Made by a program: the position numbers and the translations under genes. The notes beneath the pieces were generated by a model. It did no database searches and was not told where the DNA came from. It saw only the letters and a program-made list of their open reading frames with translations. Source: Clostridia bacterium (GTDB lineage: Bacteria; Bacillota; Clostridia; Christensenellales; Aristaeellaceae). From it: a DNA stretch of 64,000 bases. The stretch spans positions 1 through 64,000 of the forward strand of contig JAFQHP010000009.1 in assembly GCA_017397895.1 (NCBI GenBank), in the 5' to 3' direction. This document shows, piece after piece, positions 42,959 through 52,497 of this stretch (its first letter is position 1; each line of letters starts with the position of its first letter).

Positions 42959-45073
42959 GTGGCACAAACCAAACTGATTATCGTGGAATCCCCTTCCAAG
43001 GCACGCACCATTGCCAAATTCCTGGGCCGCGGCTACAAAGTGGAAGCCAGCCAGGGCCATGTGCGTGATATGCCCAAATCCCAGCTGGGAGTGGACGCCC
43101 AGAACGATTTTGAAATCAAATACATCACCATCCACGGCCGGGGCAAAATTCTGGCCAAGATCCGCAAGGAAGCCAAAGCTGCTTCCAAAATTTATCTGGC
43201 AACCGACCCTGACCGCGAAGGTGAAGCCATCTCCTGGCACCTGGCCCAGACCCTGGGCATGGACGTTGAGGCCCCCTGCCGCATCGAATTCCATGAAGTG
43301 ACCCAGAAGGCCGTGCAGAACGCCCTGAAAAACCCCCGCTCCATTGACCTGGACAAGGTGGACGCCCAGCAGGCCCGCCGCGCCCTGGACCGGCTGATTG
43401 GCTACAAGATCAGTCCCCTCCTGTGGGCCAAGGTAAAAAAAGGCCTGTCCGCCGGCCGTGTACAATCCGTTGCCACAAGGCTGGTGGTGGACCGGGAAGA
43501 AGAAATTGAAAACTTCATCCCCGAAGAATACTGGGATGTCACCACCACTGCCCTTTTGCCCGCCGCCCGCGGCCGCAAAACCAATTTCCGCCTGCGCCTT
43601 GCCACCCTGGACGGCAAAAAGGCGGAAATGCATAACGCCAAGGAAGCCGCCATTGCCAAGGAACGGGTGGAAAACGCCCATTTCGCCGTCTACAATATCA
43701 AAAACAGCGAACGGCACAAGCTGCCCTCTCCCCCCTTCACCACCTCCTCCCTCCAGCAGGAGGCCAGCCGCAAGCTGAACTTCACCACCCAGAAAACCAT
43801 GCAGGTGGTGCAGCAGCTCTACGAAGGCATTGATCTGGAAAAGGAAGGCACCCAGGGTCTTGTCACCTATATCCGTACCGACTCCGTACGCATTTCCGAT
43901 GAAGCGCTGCAGGCTGTGCGCGCCTATATCCCGGAACGCTTTGGCAGCGAATTTTTGCCCGATGCTCCCAATGAATTCAAGGGCCGCCGCAATGCCCAGG
44001 ACGCACACGAAGCCATCCGCCCCACCGATGTGACCCGCACCCCCGAGTCCATCAAGGGCAGCCTCACCAAAGAGCAGTTCCAGCTGTACCGGCTCATTTA
44101 TTCCCGTTTTATCGCCAGCCAGATGAAGCCCGCCATCTACGATACCCTGTCCATGGATGTAGAAGGGGCCGGCGTGGGCCTGCGTTTCTACGGCGAACAC
44201 AAACGCTTTGCCGGCTTTACCTCCGTCTATGAAGAAAGCACCGATGAAGATACCGAAACCGCCGAATCTACCCTGCCCGCCTTTAACGTGGGCGACCCCG
44301 TGGTGATCGAAAGCGTGGAAAGCCAGCAGCATTTCACCCAGCCGCCGCCCCGGTTCACCGAAGGCAGCCTGGTTCGCACCCTGGAAGAAAAGGGCATCGG
44401 CCGCCCCTCCACCTACGCCCCCACCGTCACCACCATCCTGGCCCGGGGTTATGTGATGCGGGAAAACAAGCGCCTCTACCCCACCGAGCTTGGCCGCATG
44501 ATCAACGCCATGATGATTGAGCATTTCGGCGAAATTGTGGATGTGGATTTCACTGCTCAGCTGGAAGACGAACTGGACCAGGTGGAAGAAGGCAGCATGG
44601 AATGGAAGAACGTGCTGCGCAAGTTCTACCCGCCCTTTGAAGAAATGCTGGAAAAGGCGGAAGACGCCATTGAAAAGGTGGAGATCAAGGACGAGCCCAG
44701 CGACGAAGTGTGCGACAAGTGCGGTGCCCAGATGGTGTACCGCATGGGCCGCTTCGGCAAGTTCCTGGCCTGCCCCAATTTTCCCGATTGCCGCAACACC
44801 AAGCCCATCCTTACCTACATCCAGGCCCCCTGCCCCAAGTGCGGCGGCAGGCTGCTGGAAAAAACCAGCCGCAAAAACCGCAAGTTCTACGGCTGCGAAC
44901 ATTACCCGGAATGTGATTTTGTTTCCTGGGAAATGCCGGTGGAAGAAAAGTGCGAAAAATGCGGCAGCTACATGACGCTGAAAACTTCCCGCAGCGGTGC
45001 TGCGTTCCATCTGTGCAGCAACGAAACCTGCCGCCACAAGGTGGAAGTGGCTCAGGAAAAGACGGAGGAATAA
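42959..45073 (+). CDS. topA: DNA topoisomerase I
   Basis: It relaxes negative supercoils. Translation starts at GTG 42959 behind ACGGAGGAACAAAAAC; the frame to 42911 is not supported. The 704-residue protein has the TOPRIM domain (IIVESPSKARTIAKFLG, ATDPDREGEAISWHL), the gate domains with the active Tyr in VTYIRTDSVRIS (about 304), and three C-terminal four-cysteine zinc modules (CDKCGAQM, CPKCGGRL, CEKCGSYM). Length and layout are standard. It sits between dprA and trmFO as in many Bacillota. Confidence 0.97.
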   Translation: MAQTKLIIVESPSKARTIAKFLGRGYKVEASQGHVRDMPKSQLGVDAQNDFEIKYITIHGRGKILAKIRKEAKAASKIYLATDPDREGEAISWHLAQTLGMDVEAPCRIEFHEVTQKAVQNALKNPRSIDLDKVDAQQARRALDRLIGYKISPLLWAKVKKGLSAGRVQSVATRLVVDREEEIENFIPEEYWDVTTTALLPAARGRKTNFRLRLATLDGKKAEMHNAKEAAIAKERVENAHFAVYNIKNSERHKLPSPPFTTSSLQQEASRKLNFTTQKTMQVVQQLYEGIDLEKEGTQGLVTYIRTDSVRISDEALQAVRAYIPERFGSEFLPDAPNEFKGRRNAQDAHEAIRPTDVTRTPESIKGSLTKEQFQLYRLIYSRFIASQMKPAIYDTLSMDVEGAGVGLRFYGEHKRFAGFTSVYEESTDEDTETAESTLPAFNVGDPVVIESVESQQHFTQPPPRFTEGSLVRTLEEKGIGRPSTYAPTVTTILARGYVMRENKRLYPTELGRMINAMMIEHFGEIVDVDFTAQLEDELDQVEEGSMEWKNVLRKFYPPFEEMLEKAEDAIEKVEIKDEPSDEVCDKCGAQMVYRMGRFGKFLACPNFPDCRNTKPILTYIQAPCPKCGGRLLEKTSRKNRKFYGCEHYPECDFVSWEMPVEEKCEKCGSYMTLKTSRSGAAFHLCSNETCRHKVEVAQEKTEE

Positions 45074-45076
45074 TCC

Positions 45077-46420
45077 ATGCCCCACGCAACTGTTATCGGT
45101 GCCGGCCTGGCCGGGTGCGAAGCTGCCTGGCAGCTGGCGCTGCAGCGTATTGAAGTGACACTGGTTGAAATGAAGCCGGCAAAAATGTCCCCGGCTCATC
45201 ACAGCCCCCTGTTTGCCGAATTGGTGTGCTCCAATTCCCTGCGGTCAGACCGGCTTACCAACGCCGTGGGCCTTCTGAAGGAAGAAATGCGGCTGTGCCA
45301 TTCCCTCGTCATGGAGGCGGCAGATTTTGCCCGGGTGCCCGCCGGCGGTGCCCTGGCCGTGGACCGTGACGCTTTTTCCGGCTACATCACCGAAAAACTG
45401 AAAAACCATCCCCTGGTATCCATCGAATACCGGGAGGTGACGGATATTCCCTCCGGCCCGGTCATCATCGCCACCGGCCCCCTCACCTCCGATGCCCTCA
45501 GTGAAAAAATCGCCGCCCTGCCCGGCCTTTCCACCCTCAATTTCTACGATGCCGCAGCCCCCATCGTCACCCTGGATTCCTTGAACATGGACCGTGTGTT
45601 CCGTCAGAGCCGCTACGGCCGGGGGGATGATTACCTCAATTGCCCCATGACGGAAGCGGAATACCACGCTTTCGTCCAGGCCCTGATTGCTGCCGAAACG
45701 ACGGAAATTCACGGGTTTGAGGAAACGAAGGTCTTCGAAGGCTGCATGCCGGTGGAATCCATGGCCAAGCGGGGCCCCATGGTGCTGGCCTTCGGGCCCC
45801 TCAAGCCCGTGGGCCTGATTGACCCCCACACCGGCAAGGAAGCCTATGCCGTGGTACAGCTGCGCCAGGATAATCAGGAGGGTACCCTCTATAACCTGGT
45901 CGGCTTCCAGACACGGCTGAAATGGCCGGAGCAAAAGCGGGTGTTCGGCATGATCCCCGGCCTGGAAAATGCGGAATATGCACGGTACGGCGTTATGCAC
46001 CGCAACACCTTCCTACACTCCCCCGGCTTTTTGAATGCCCATTTTGAAATGATTTCCCGGCCGCAGTGCTATTTTGCCGGGCAGATGACCGGTGTGGAGG
46101 GCTATGTGGAAAGTGCGGCCAGCGGTCTGCTTTGCGGCCTGTCCCTGGGCAGGGACCTGAATGGCCTTGGCACGGTGGAGCTTCCCGGCATTACAGCCAT
46201 GGGCGCCATGGGCCGGTACGTCAGTACCCCCAACAGCCATTTCCAGCCCATGAACTGCGCCTTCGGCCTGATTGACGGGCTGGTGGTGGACAAGCAGCAC
46301 AAAAAAATTCGCAACAAGCAGGAGCGCTACACCGTGATATCCGAACGTGCCCTCTCGTATATGGAAGCCTGGGCCGATCAGATGTACCCCCACCCCATTT
46401 CTGACACGTCAGCGCCATGA
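45077..46420 (+). CDS. trmFO: Methylenetetrahydrofolate-tRNA-(uracil-5-)-methyltransferase TrmFO
   Basis: It makes 5-methyluridine at position 54 of tRNA using methylenetetrahydrofolate and FADH2. The 447-residue protein has the FAD-binding [10 protein letters not shown] (8-17), the catalytic cysteines in [10 protein letters not shown] (Cys51) and FEGCMPVES (about 222), and [18 protein letters not shown] near the end. It follows topA after 3 bases. The usual next gene xerC is absent; hslV comes directly. Confidence 0.97.
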   Translation: MPHATVIGAGLAGCEAAWQLALQRIEVTLVEMKPAKMSPAHHSPLFAELVCSNSLRSDRLTNAVGLLKEEMRLCHSLVMEAADFARVPAGGALAVDRDAFSGYITEKLKNHPLVSIEYREVTDIPSGPVIIATGPLTSDALSEKIAALPGLSTLNFYDAAAPIVTLDSLNMDRVFRQSRYGRGDDYLNCPMTEAEYHAFVQALIAAETTEIHGFEETKVFEGCMPVESMAKRGPMVLAFGPLKPVGLIDPHTGKEAYAVVQLRQDNQEGTLYNLVGFQTRLKWPEQKRVFGMIPGLENAEYARYGVMHRNTFLHSPGFLNAHFEMISRPQCYFAGQMTGVEGYVESAASGLLCGLSLGRDLNGLGTVELPGITAMGAMGRYVSTPNSHFQPMNCAFGLIDGLVVDKQHKKIRNKQERYTVISERALSYMEAWADQMYPHPISDTSAP

Positions 46421-46458
46421 TTTTCCGCTATCCTGCATTATAGGAGGAGATACACTTT

Positions 46459-46998
46459 ATGAGCATCGAATTAAAGGGCACCACCATCTGTGCCGTAAAA
46501 AAAGATGGAAAAATTGCCATTGCCGGTGACGGCCAGGTAACCATGGGCGAAACTGTCATTTTCAAGTCCAACGCCCGGAAGGTGCGCCGGCTGTTTGGCG
46601 GAAAAGTGGTGGCCGGTTTTGCCGGTACTGTGGTGGACGCCTTCACCCTCTTTGATAAATTTGAAGAAAAACTGACCCAGTGCAACGGCAATCTGGAACG
46701 TGCCGCCGTGCAATTGGCCCAGCTGTGGCGCACGGAGCAGGGCATGCGGCAGATGAACTGCATGATGATCGTGGCGGATGCGGAGCAATTGCTGGTACTT
46801 TCCGGCACCGGAGAAGTGATGGAGCCGGACAGCGGCGTGGTGGCCATCGGTTCCGGCGGCAATTATGCCCTGTCCGCCGCCCGGGCCCTTGCCGAGAATA
46901 CCGACCTTTCCGCCCACGAAATTGCAGAAAAGGCGCTGCATATCGCCGCCTCCATCTGCGTATACACCAACCATAACGTCATTGTGGAAGACGTGTAA
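46459..46998 (+). CDS. hslV: ATP-dependent protease proteolytic subunit HslV
   Basis: HslV is the peptidase core that pairs with the HslU unfoldase. The protein is 179 aa. The catalytic N-terminal Thr is preceded by a seven-residue propeptide (MSIELKG before TTICAV), longer than in E. coli and similar in kind to the extended form of Bacillus. [23 protein letters not shown] and [16 protein letters not shown] are conserved. The RBS is AGGAGGAG. hslU follows after 14 bases. Confidence 0.96.
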   Translation: MSIELKGTTICAVKKDGKIAIAGDGQVTMGETVIFKSNARKVRRLFGGKVVAGFAGTVVDAFTLFDKFEEKLTQCNGNLERAAVQLAQLWRTEQGMRQMNCMMIVADAEQLLVLSGTGEVMEPDSGVVAIGSGGNYALSAARALAENTDLSAHEIAEKALHIAASICVYTNHNVIVEDV

Positions 46999-47012
46999 GG
47001 AGGCACTTCAAG

Positions 47013-48377
47013 ATGGCTGAATTAACGCCCCGGGAAGTAGTCCGGGAACTGAACCGCTATATCATCGGCCAGGACGACGCCAAACGCGCCGTGGCCATTG
47101 CCCTTCGCAACCGCTATCGCCGCTCCCAATTGCCTAAAGAGATGCGGGACGAAATTTACCCCAAGAACATCCTCATGGTTGGCCCCACGGGCGTTGGCAA
47201 AACGGAAATCGCCCGTCGCCTGGCCAAACTTGTGGATGCCCCCTTCATCAAGGTGGAAGCCACCAAATTCACGGAAGTGGGCTATGTTGGAAGGGATGTG
47301 GAATCCATCATCCGGGACCTGGCGGAAAACGCCTTCCATATGGTCAAGCGGGAGCATGCCGAAAAAGTGAAAACCCGTGCCCAGGTGCTGGCGGAAGACA
47401 GGCTGGTGTCCCTTCTGATCCACGCCCCCAGGAAAACCAATTCCAATCCCCTGGATTTCCTGCTGGGCCGCAAGCCCGAACCCGAAGCCACCCCTGAAGA
47501 AACGGCGGAAATCAGCCGCAAGCGCAGTGAGGTCCGGGAGCAATTGCAGCGGGGCGAACTGGAAGAAAAGGAACTGGAGATTGAAGTGGAGGAGTCCTCC
47601 CCCCAGCTGGAAGTGGGCGGCGCCTCCATCAGCATCGGCGATATGATGGGCGGCATGATGCCAAAGAAAACCAAGATGCGCCATGTAAAGGTGAAGGAAG
47701 CCCGGCAGATCCTCATCGATGAAGAATCTGCCAAGCTCATTGACGAGGACGCCGTGAAGGAAGAAGCGGTGCGCCGCTGCGAGCAGAACGGCATCATCTT
47801 CCTGGACGAAATTGACAAAATTGCCGCCAGGAACGGCCAGGGCCACGGCCCGGACGTAAGCCGGGAGGGCGTGCAGCGGGATATCCTGCCCATCGTGGAA
47901 GGCTCCACCGTCAATACCAAGTACGGCCCCATCCGCACCGATTTTATGCTCTTCATCGGCGCCGGCGCGTTCCATGTGGCCAAGGTGACGGATCTGATCC
48001 CCGAATTGCAGGGCCGCTTCCCCGTACATGTGAACCTGAAAAGCCTGACCAAAGAAGATTTTGTGAACATCCTCACCAAAACCGATAACGCCATCACCCG
48101 CCAGTACACCGCCCTGCTGGAAGTGGACAAGGTGCACCTGACGTTTGAAGAAGAAGCGCTGAACGAGATTGCCGCCATTGCCATGCGGGCCAATGAAGAG
48201 GGCGAAGATATCGGTGCCCGCCGCCTGCACGCCGTGTTTGAAGAGCTGCTGGAGGACGTATCCTTCAACGCCGGCGGCGAAAACATGCCCGACGTTTACC
48301 TTTCCATCTCTGCTGATTATGTAAGAGAGCATCTCCAGGCTGCCAAGCAGGCGGATATGCGCCGCTATATTCTGTAA
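47013..48377 (+). CDS. hslU: ATP-dependent protease ATPase subunit HslU
   Basis: HslU is the AAA+ unfoldase that feeds HslV. The 454-residue protein has TPREVVRELNRYIIGQDDAKRA at the start, Walker A GPTGVGKTE (about 57-65), pore motif GYVGRDVES, an acidic I-domain (about 120-235) and Walker B IIFLDEIDKIAA (about 261-272). The C-terminus ends in RRYIL, the tail that docks in HslV. The conserved next gene codY is missing; cmk follows instead. Confidence 0.97.
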   Translation: MAELTPREVVRELNRYIIGQDDAKRAVAIALRNRYRRSQLPKEMRDEIYPKNILMVGPTGVGKTEIARRLAKLVDAPFIKVEATKFTEVGYVGRDVESIIRDLAENAFHMVKREHAEKVKTRAQVLAEDRLVSLLIHAPRKTNSNPLDFLLGRKPEPEATPEETAEISRKRSEVREQLQRGELEEKELEIEVEESSPQLEVGGASISIGDMMGGMMPKKTKMRHVKVKEARQILIDEESAKLIDEDAVKEEAVRRCEQNGIIFLDEIDKIAARNGQGHGPDVSREGVQRDILPIVEGSTVNTKYGPIRTDFMLFIGAGAFHVAKVTDLIPELQGRFPVHVNLKSLTKEDFVNILTKTDNAITRQYTALLEVDKVHLTFEEEALNEIAAIAMRANEEGEDIGARRLHAVFEELLEDVSFNAGGENMPDVYLSISADYVREHLQAAKQADMRRYIL

Positions 48378-48399
48378 TACGAAAGCGAGGTTTTTTTCC

Positions 48400-49080
48400 A
48401 TGAAGCCTTTGACCATCGCCATTGACGGCCCTTCCGGCGCCGGCAAATCCACCGTGGCAGACGTGGTCTGCCAGAAGCTGAACATCCTGCACCTGGATAC
48501 CGGCGCCATGTACCGTGCCGTTGGCCTGTGCGCCCTGGAAATGGGCATTGACCCCTACGACGAAGCCGCCGTATCCAGGATGTGTGAAGAAGGCAAGGCC
48601 CTGGTGGATGTGAAATACCAGGACGGAAAGCAAATCACCCTGCTCAACGGCCGGGACGTCTCCCCCCTCATCCGCACCCAGGAAGTGGGCGGCGCCGCCT
48701 CTGCCGTCAGCCGTTATGTGCCGGTTCGCACCATGCTGGTAAAGCGCCAGCAGGAAATGGCCGCTGCCCAGCCCATGCTGCTGGACGGCCGGGATATCGG
48801 CACGGTGGTGCTGCCGGATGCCACGGTGAAAATTTTCCTCACCGCTTCTGCGGAAGAACGTGCCCGCCGCCGCATGCTGCAGCTGCAGGAAAAGGGCACC
48901 TTTACCCCATTTGAAGAGGTGCTGGCGGAAGTGAACGCCCGGGATTTGCAGGACACCACCCGGGATCTCACCCCTCTGCGCCAGGCGGAGGACGCCATTT
49001 TGGTGGACGGCACCAACATTACCTTCGACGAAACCGTCGAAATCATCCTGAAGCTTGTGGAGGAGAAGTATGGAAAATAA
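48400..49080 (+). CDS. cmk: Cytidylate kinase
   Basis: It phosphorylates CMP and dCMP with ATP. The 226-residue protein has the P-loop AIDGPSGAGKST (7-18), LHLDTGAMYRA, and the substrate and lid motifs LLDGRDIGTVVLPDA and EERARRRMLQLQ. The stop region overlaps the start of plsC, so the two are coupled. cmk is often followed by plsC or rpsA in this phylum. Confidence 0.97.
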   Translation: MKPLTIAIDGPSGAGKSTVADVVCQKLNILHLDTGAMYRAVGLCALEMGIDPYDEAAVSRMCEEGKALVDVKYQDGKQITLLNGRDVSPLIRTQEVGGAASAVSRYVPVRTMLVKRQQEMAAAQPMLLDGRDIGTVVLPDATVKIFLTASAEERARRRMLQLQEKGTFTPFEEVLAEVNARDLQDTTRDLTPLRQAEDAILVDGTNITFDETVEIILKLVEEKYGK

Positions 49081-49699
49081 TACTGCCAAACAGAAGAAAA
49101 ATATCCCCTACAATATTGTACGGGGCATTGCCTGCTTCCTGTCTCACACCCTCTACCCCGCCACCTTCCACAACCGGGAAAAGCTGAACATGGACGCCCC
49201 CTACATCCTCATTTCCAATCATCATTCCATGCTGGACCCGCTGTTCCTTTCCTATGCCTGCAAGCGGCACTACATCCGCTGGCTGGGCAAAAAGGAAATT
49301 GAAAAAATGCCCGTCATCAGCTGGTTTGCCAAGAAAATGAACATGATCCATGTGGACCGGCACAACACGGATATGGCTGCCATGCGCCAGTGCATGAGCG
49401 CCGTAAAGGGCGGCGAGGTGCTGGGCATTTTCCCGGAGGGCACCCGGCACCAGCCCAGCCTGATGTACGAAGTGGAATCGGGCACCGCCTTCATCGCCCT
49501 GCGCGCCGGAGTGCAGCTTTTGCCTGTGTACTTTGACAAAGGCCTCAAGCCCTTCCGCCGCGCCCATGTGTATGTAGGCCAGCCCATGGACATTTCCGAC
49601 CTGAAGGCCCAGGGCCTGAACACCGAAACCGTCAGCGCCCTGTGCAAGCGCATCCAGAAAACCTTCTGGGTCCTTCGGGATGAAAATGCGAAGAAATAA
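49070..49699 (+). CDS. plsC: 1-acyl-sn-glycerol-3-phosphate acyltransferase
   Basis: It transfers an acyl group to lysophosphatidic acid, making phosphatidic acid at the membrane. The start at 49070 follows GTGGAGGAGAAGT and lies inside cmk. The 209-residue protein has the catalytic NHHSMLDP (H-X4-D), MIHVDRHN, and the substrate motif IFPEGTRH. It is the last gene of the rbgA-to-plsC cluster. Confidence 0.94.
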   Translation: MENNTAKQKKNIPYNIVRGIACFLSHTLYPATFHNREKLNMDAPYILISNHHSMLDPLFLSYACKRHYIRWLGKKEIEKMPVISWFAKKMNMIHVDRHNTDMAAMRQCMSAVKGGEVLGIFPEGTRHQPSLMYEVESGTAFIALRAGVQLLPVYFDKGLKPFRRAHVYVGQPMDISDLKAQGLNTETVSALCKRIQKTFWVLRDENAKK

Positions 49700-49764
49700 C
49701 GGTTTATTCAGAACACGAATGGACAAAGTTGCAGTGCTTTGTGTATTTTCATAAGGAGAAAATC

Positions 49765-50790
49765 ATGATGAAAATCAACATACGCTCACAAACACTCGAT
49801 CCAATGCTAGATTGGCTGAAAACAGCCAGGGAACAGAATGTCCGCAATGAAGCCAGACTGCGTGAGATTCTTCAAATGGAGGATTACCGGATAGAATTTG
49901 CCCGCTATGGCATGGAGGGATTGCCGGTCTGCGGAATTTCATTTGAAGAAGCGATTGATTTCTTTCTGAACTTCGACCGTAAGGAATTTTCCAATCCCCG
50001 GCTGCAGGCAAAAAAAGAAAGCTTCCTGAAGTTTTACGAGAACATGGATGCATCGCTCAAGACAATGGACTTGTTCTCTTCTTTCTCGGAAGCCGAAATC
50101 GCTCACATCGAAAAACTGCTTGCCAACGGTCTTCCCGATGAACTTTTGTGCCGGAATATCGCTATGAATATTATTCTGATTGTCTCCATCGGGAATTCTT
50201 TCGGTTGGCCCTATGAAAATTACATCGATTTCGATGTGGCCAACCTGTGTTTCGTTCACAGCAAGAAGGAACTTCTGCATCTGATTGCCCATGAAATCTA
50301 TCACACCTTCTTCGATGCGTTGATTCCGAACGAAATGAAGCCGGAGGAATTTTTCCTTCTGAACTTTGCCTTTGAAGGGCTTGCCGTCCACTTCACCAAC
50401 AATCAACCAACGGTCAACAAACCCGCCAAATACCCGGGCGACGTTTACTGCATGGAAGCAGCGGACATGACGCTATATGAAGCGGAGTTTGACGAGCTGT
50501 TCGCCATGCTGCAGGAAGATCTGAACACAGCCCGTACGCTGAGTGTGGATCAGGTTGCGGAATTGGTGGGCAGTCACTATGAGCGTTTTTCCTATCGAAG
50601 CCCCAGATCGGGCAAGGAACATGCCATTTCCCAATACCCCACCTACTACCTGGGCTGCTATCTGTTCGGTCTGATCGATCATGTTTTGGGTAAGGAGCGG
50701 CTCTTTGAAGCGCTGAAGCATCCAGAACGAATAATCGATACCTACAACGAAGCAGTCCGTCTGACCGCAAGCAGTAAATTGCTGGCCTGA
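49765..50790 (+). CDS. Putative zinc-dependent peptidase with HEXXH motif (DUF2268/DUF5700-like)
   Basis: The start at 49765 follows ATAAGGAGAAAATC. The 341-residue protein is soluble and lacks a signal peptide. A gluzincin-like zinc motif is visible: HEIYH (176-180) with a downstream Glu in NFAFEGLAVHF (204). The surrounding sequence resembles small predicted metallopeptidases annotated as DUF2268 or DUF5700. The substrate is unknown. Codon use is a little more AT-rich than its neighbours, which may mean acquisition. It has no clear partner gene and is followed by a terminator at 50877. Confidence 0.7.
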   Translation: MMKINIRSQTLDPMLDWLKTAREQNVRNEARLREILQMEDYRIEFARYGMEGLPVCGISFEEAIDFFLNFDRKEFSNPRLQAKKESFLKFYENMDASLKTMDLFSSFSEAEIAHIEKLLANGLPDELLCRNIAMNIILIVSIGNSFGWPYENYIDFDVANLCFVHSKKELLHLIAHEIYHTFFDALIPNEMKPEEFFLLNFAFEGLAVHFTNNQPTVNKPAKYPGDVYCMEAADMTLYEAEFDELFAMLQEDLNTARTLSVDQVAELVGSHYERFSYRSPRSGKEHAISQYPTYYLGCYLFGLIDHVLGKERLFEALKHPERIIDTYNEAVRLTASSKLLA

Positions 50791-50876
50791 TAAAAAGGAA
50801 GATTTCCGGCAATCAGCGTGTTCCAAATAATAAGGATTTTTCTTCAGTCTTTAGGACAACGCCGGTAAATAGCAAC

Positions 50877-50909
50877 AAAAAATGAACTGTCATGAGATAG
50901 TTCTTTTTT
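50877..50909. terminator. Terminator after the HEXXH peptidase gene (symmetric)
   Basis: GAACT (50884-50888) and AGTTC (50899-50903) flanked by an A-run and T6 extend into an A-T stem. It can serve the plus-strand peptidase gene and the minus-strand pseudogene ending at 50917. Confidence 0.65.
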
Positions 50910-50916
50910 ATTGTTC

Positions 50917-51717
50917 TCAGTCCGCCTGGCGGATGCGGGTCACATTATGCGCGCCGCACACCATGCACTCCCGCACATAATTGACAAACTTGTCGTTGCT
51001 GGAAGAGAACACCGAATAGCTCCATTCATGGGGTTCCAGGGTGTAGAGGATGAACTCTTCGTAATCGCAGCGGGTGCATTTTTCCAGGTAATGCTCCTGC
51101 TCCGTGCAGGTGGAGCACACATTCTCCGCCGCGCCCAAGGCATGGCCCAGGGTTGCTTCATACGTTTCCTCCACATATCCGCAGCGGCCGCAGGTGCGGC
51201 TTTCCATTCCCTCTGCGGTGCAGGTAGGGGCAACGGCGGTGCTCATGTTATAGGCATAGCCCAGGGCCGCTTCGGTAGTTGCGGTGTTTTCCTTTCTGCA
51301 GCGGATGCACCGCAGATGGATATACCCAGCTTCCGTACAGGTGGCATCCACCACGTCAACAGATTTCATATTGCAACCCAGGGCATCGATGGGCTCGGTT
51401 TTCACCAGCTGATCGGACGCCTGGCAGTATATATATGCCGTACCTTCCCTGTCGCACCAGGGCGCAGTCACCTCGACATAGGTGGCGGCGTGTTCCTTGG
51501 TGGCGGCCACGTTGCAATACTACTCGTTCAGCATTTCCCCGCAGTCATTGCACACCAGGGAATAGTATCCCATTTCGCAGCAGCTAGGTTCCTTTGTCAG
51601 CACAGCCCGGCTGCCGGCATGGCTGCAGGCCGCCATGGCATTGCCCCAAACCAGCACGCCACCGCCATCACCAGCACGGCAAACCATCGATTTATCCTTT
51701 TTGCAGTGAAGTTATCC
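50917..51717 (-). pseudogene. Decayed exported Cys-rich repeat protein
   Basis: An open frame from 51510 down to 50917 encodes repeats of the surface-protein type, ATCTEAGYIHLRCIRC and APTCTAEGMESRTCGRCG followed by ALGHA, with paired cysteines. In the same frame upstream an in-frame TAG (51520-51522) interrupts otherwise good homologous-looking sequence (YYSLVCNDCGEMLNE before it, YCNVAATKEHAA after). Still further upstream a signal-peptide-like stretch (KRINRWFAVLVMAVACW, about 51660-51710) lies in another frame, so a frameshift near 51630-51650 is also needed. One nonsense and one frameshift make a functional product unlikely. The intact ancestor was probably an exported zinc-ribbon-like repeat protein. 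Confidence 0.7.
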
Positions 51718-51784
51718 TCAATTACACCCTCTATCTTTCGTAAAATGACGCAGATGTGATCATTTTTCCCTGCGCCCTCGTCTG

Positions 51785-52234
51785 TCAAGTTAAATATTCC
51801 ATTAACTTCCCGCAACCTTCCCAGATATCCCCAAACGCAATATCGAACCGATCGGAATACCAGGGGTCGGACACTTCGCCAGGCCGGTCGGTATAATCCA
51901 TCAGAAGATGCACCTTCCCCTCCGGGTCTCCACCCAGCATCCGGTGGAGGTTCCGCACATTATAATGATCCATGGCAATCAGCAGGTCATATTCCTGATA
52001 ATCCTTCCATGTCACCTGCCGGGCGCCCCGCTTTTCCGCCATAATGCCATGGCGGTTCAGTTCTGCCCGGGCCGGCGGATAGATGGGATTGCCAATCTCC
52101 TCGGTGCTGGTGGCAGCGGAGGCAATGGAAAACTCCCTTTCCAGCCCCGCTTGCCGCACCATGTGCTTCATGATCATCTCCGCCATGGGACTGCGGCAAA
52201 TATTGCCGTGGCAGATAAACAGTATTTTCTTCAT
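51785..52234 (-). CDS. Low-molecular-weight protein tyrosine phosphatase
   Basis: The start at 52234 (MKKILFICHGNICRSP) follows GGGGAGTGG; a longer frame runs into the promoter. The 149-residue protein has the P-loop CHGNICRS (Cys8, Arg14) and the general-acid Asp in the loop VSDPWYSDRF. Members dephosphorylate tyrosine or arginine phosphate on proteins; the substrate here is unknown. It has its own TTGCAC-type promoter and is divergent from the sugar ABC operon. Confidence 0.94.
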   Translation of the reverse strand: MKKILFICHGNICRSPMAEMIMKHMVRQAGLEREFSIASAATSTEEIGNPIYPPARAELNRHGIMAEKRGARQVTWKDYQEYDLLIAMDHYNVRNLHRMLGGDPEGKVHLLMDYTDRPGEVSDPWYSDRFDIAFGDIWEGCGKLMEYLT

Positions 52235-52267
52235 CGTTTTATCCACTCCCCAAGTGTTTTCCCATGC

Positions 52268-52296
52268 ATTATACGGCGTTTTTTCCGTTTGTGCAA
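52268..52296 (-). promoter_or_regulatory. Promoter of the tyrosine phosphatase gene
   Basis: TTGCAC (52291-52296) and a perfect TATAAT (52268-52273) on the minus strand, spacer 17 bases. Confidence 0.75.
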
Positions 52297-52416
52297 CTGC
52301 CTGTCCATACAGCAAAACCAAGCAAATTGGCTTTCATGCAATGCTTTCGTCTCCCGGCTTCGACAAAATAGATGGATTTTTTGGATATTTTTTACCCATT
52401 TTTTATATCAAAATAC

Positions 52417-52445
52417 TTGCAAAGGTAACTTTTGCGTGTTATCAT
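52417..52445 (+). promoter_or_regulatory. Promoter of the sugar ABC transporter operon
   Basis: TTGCAA (52417-52422), 17 bases, TATCAT (52440-52445), in an AT-rich intergenic region upstream of the substrate-binding protein gene. Confidence 0.7.
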
Positions 52446-52497
52446 GTAATTAACAGAAGCCCCCATGAGAGGGGTAATATAACAGGAGGTACCCGTT

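Noticed and set aside
51520..51522. In-frame TAG read as pyrrolysine rather than stop
   Set aside because: A separate frameshift is also needed to reach the signal peptide, and no pyrrolysine genes are in the window; pseudogene decay is the simpler reading.
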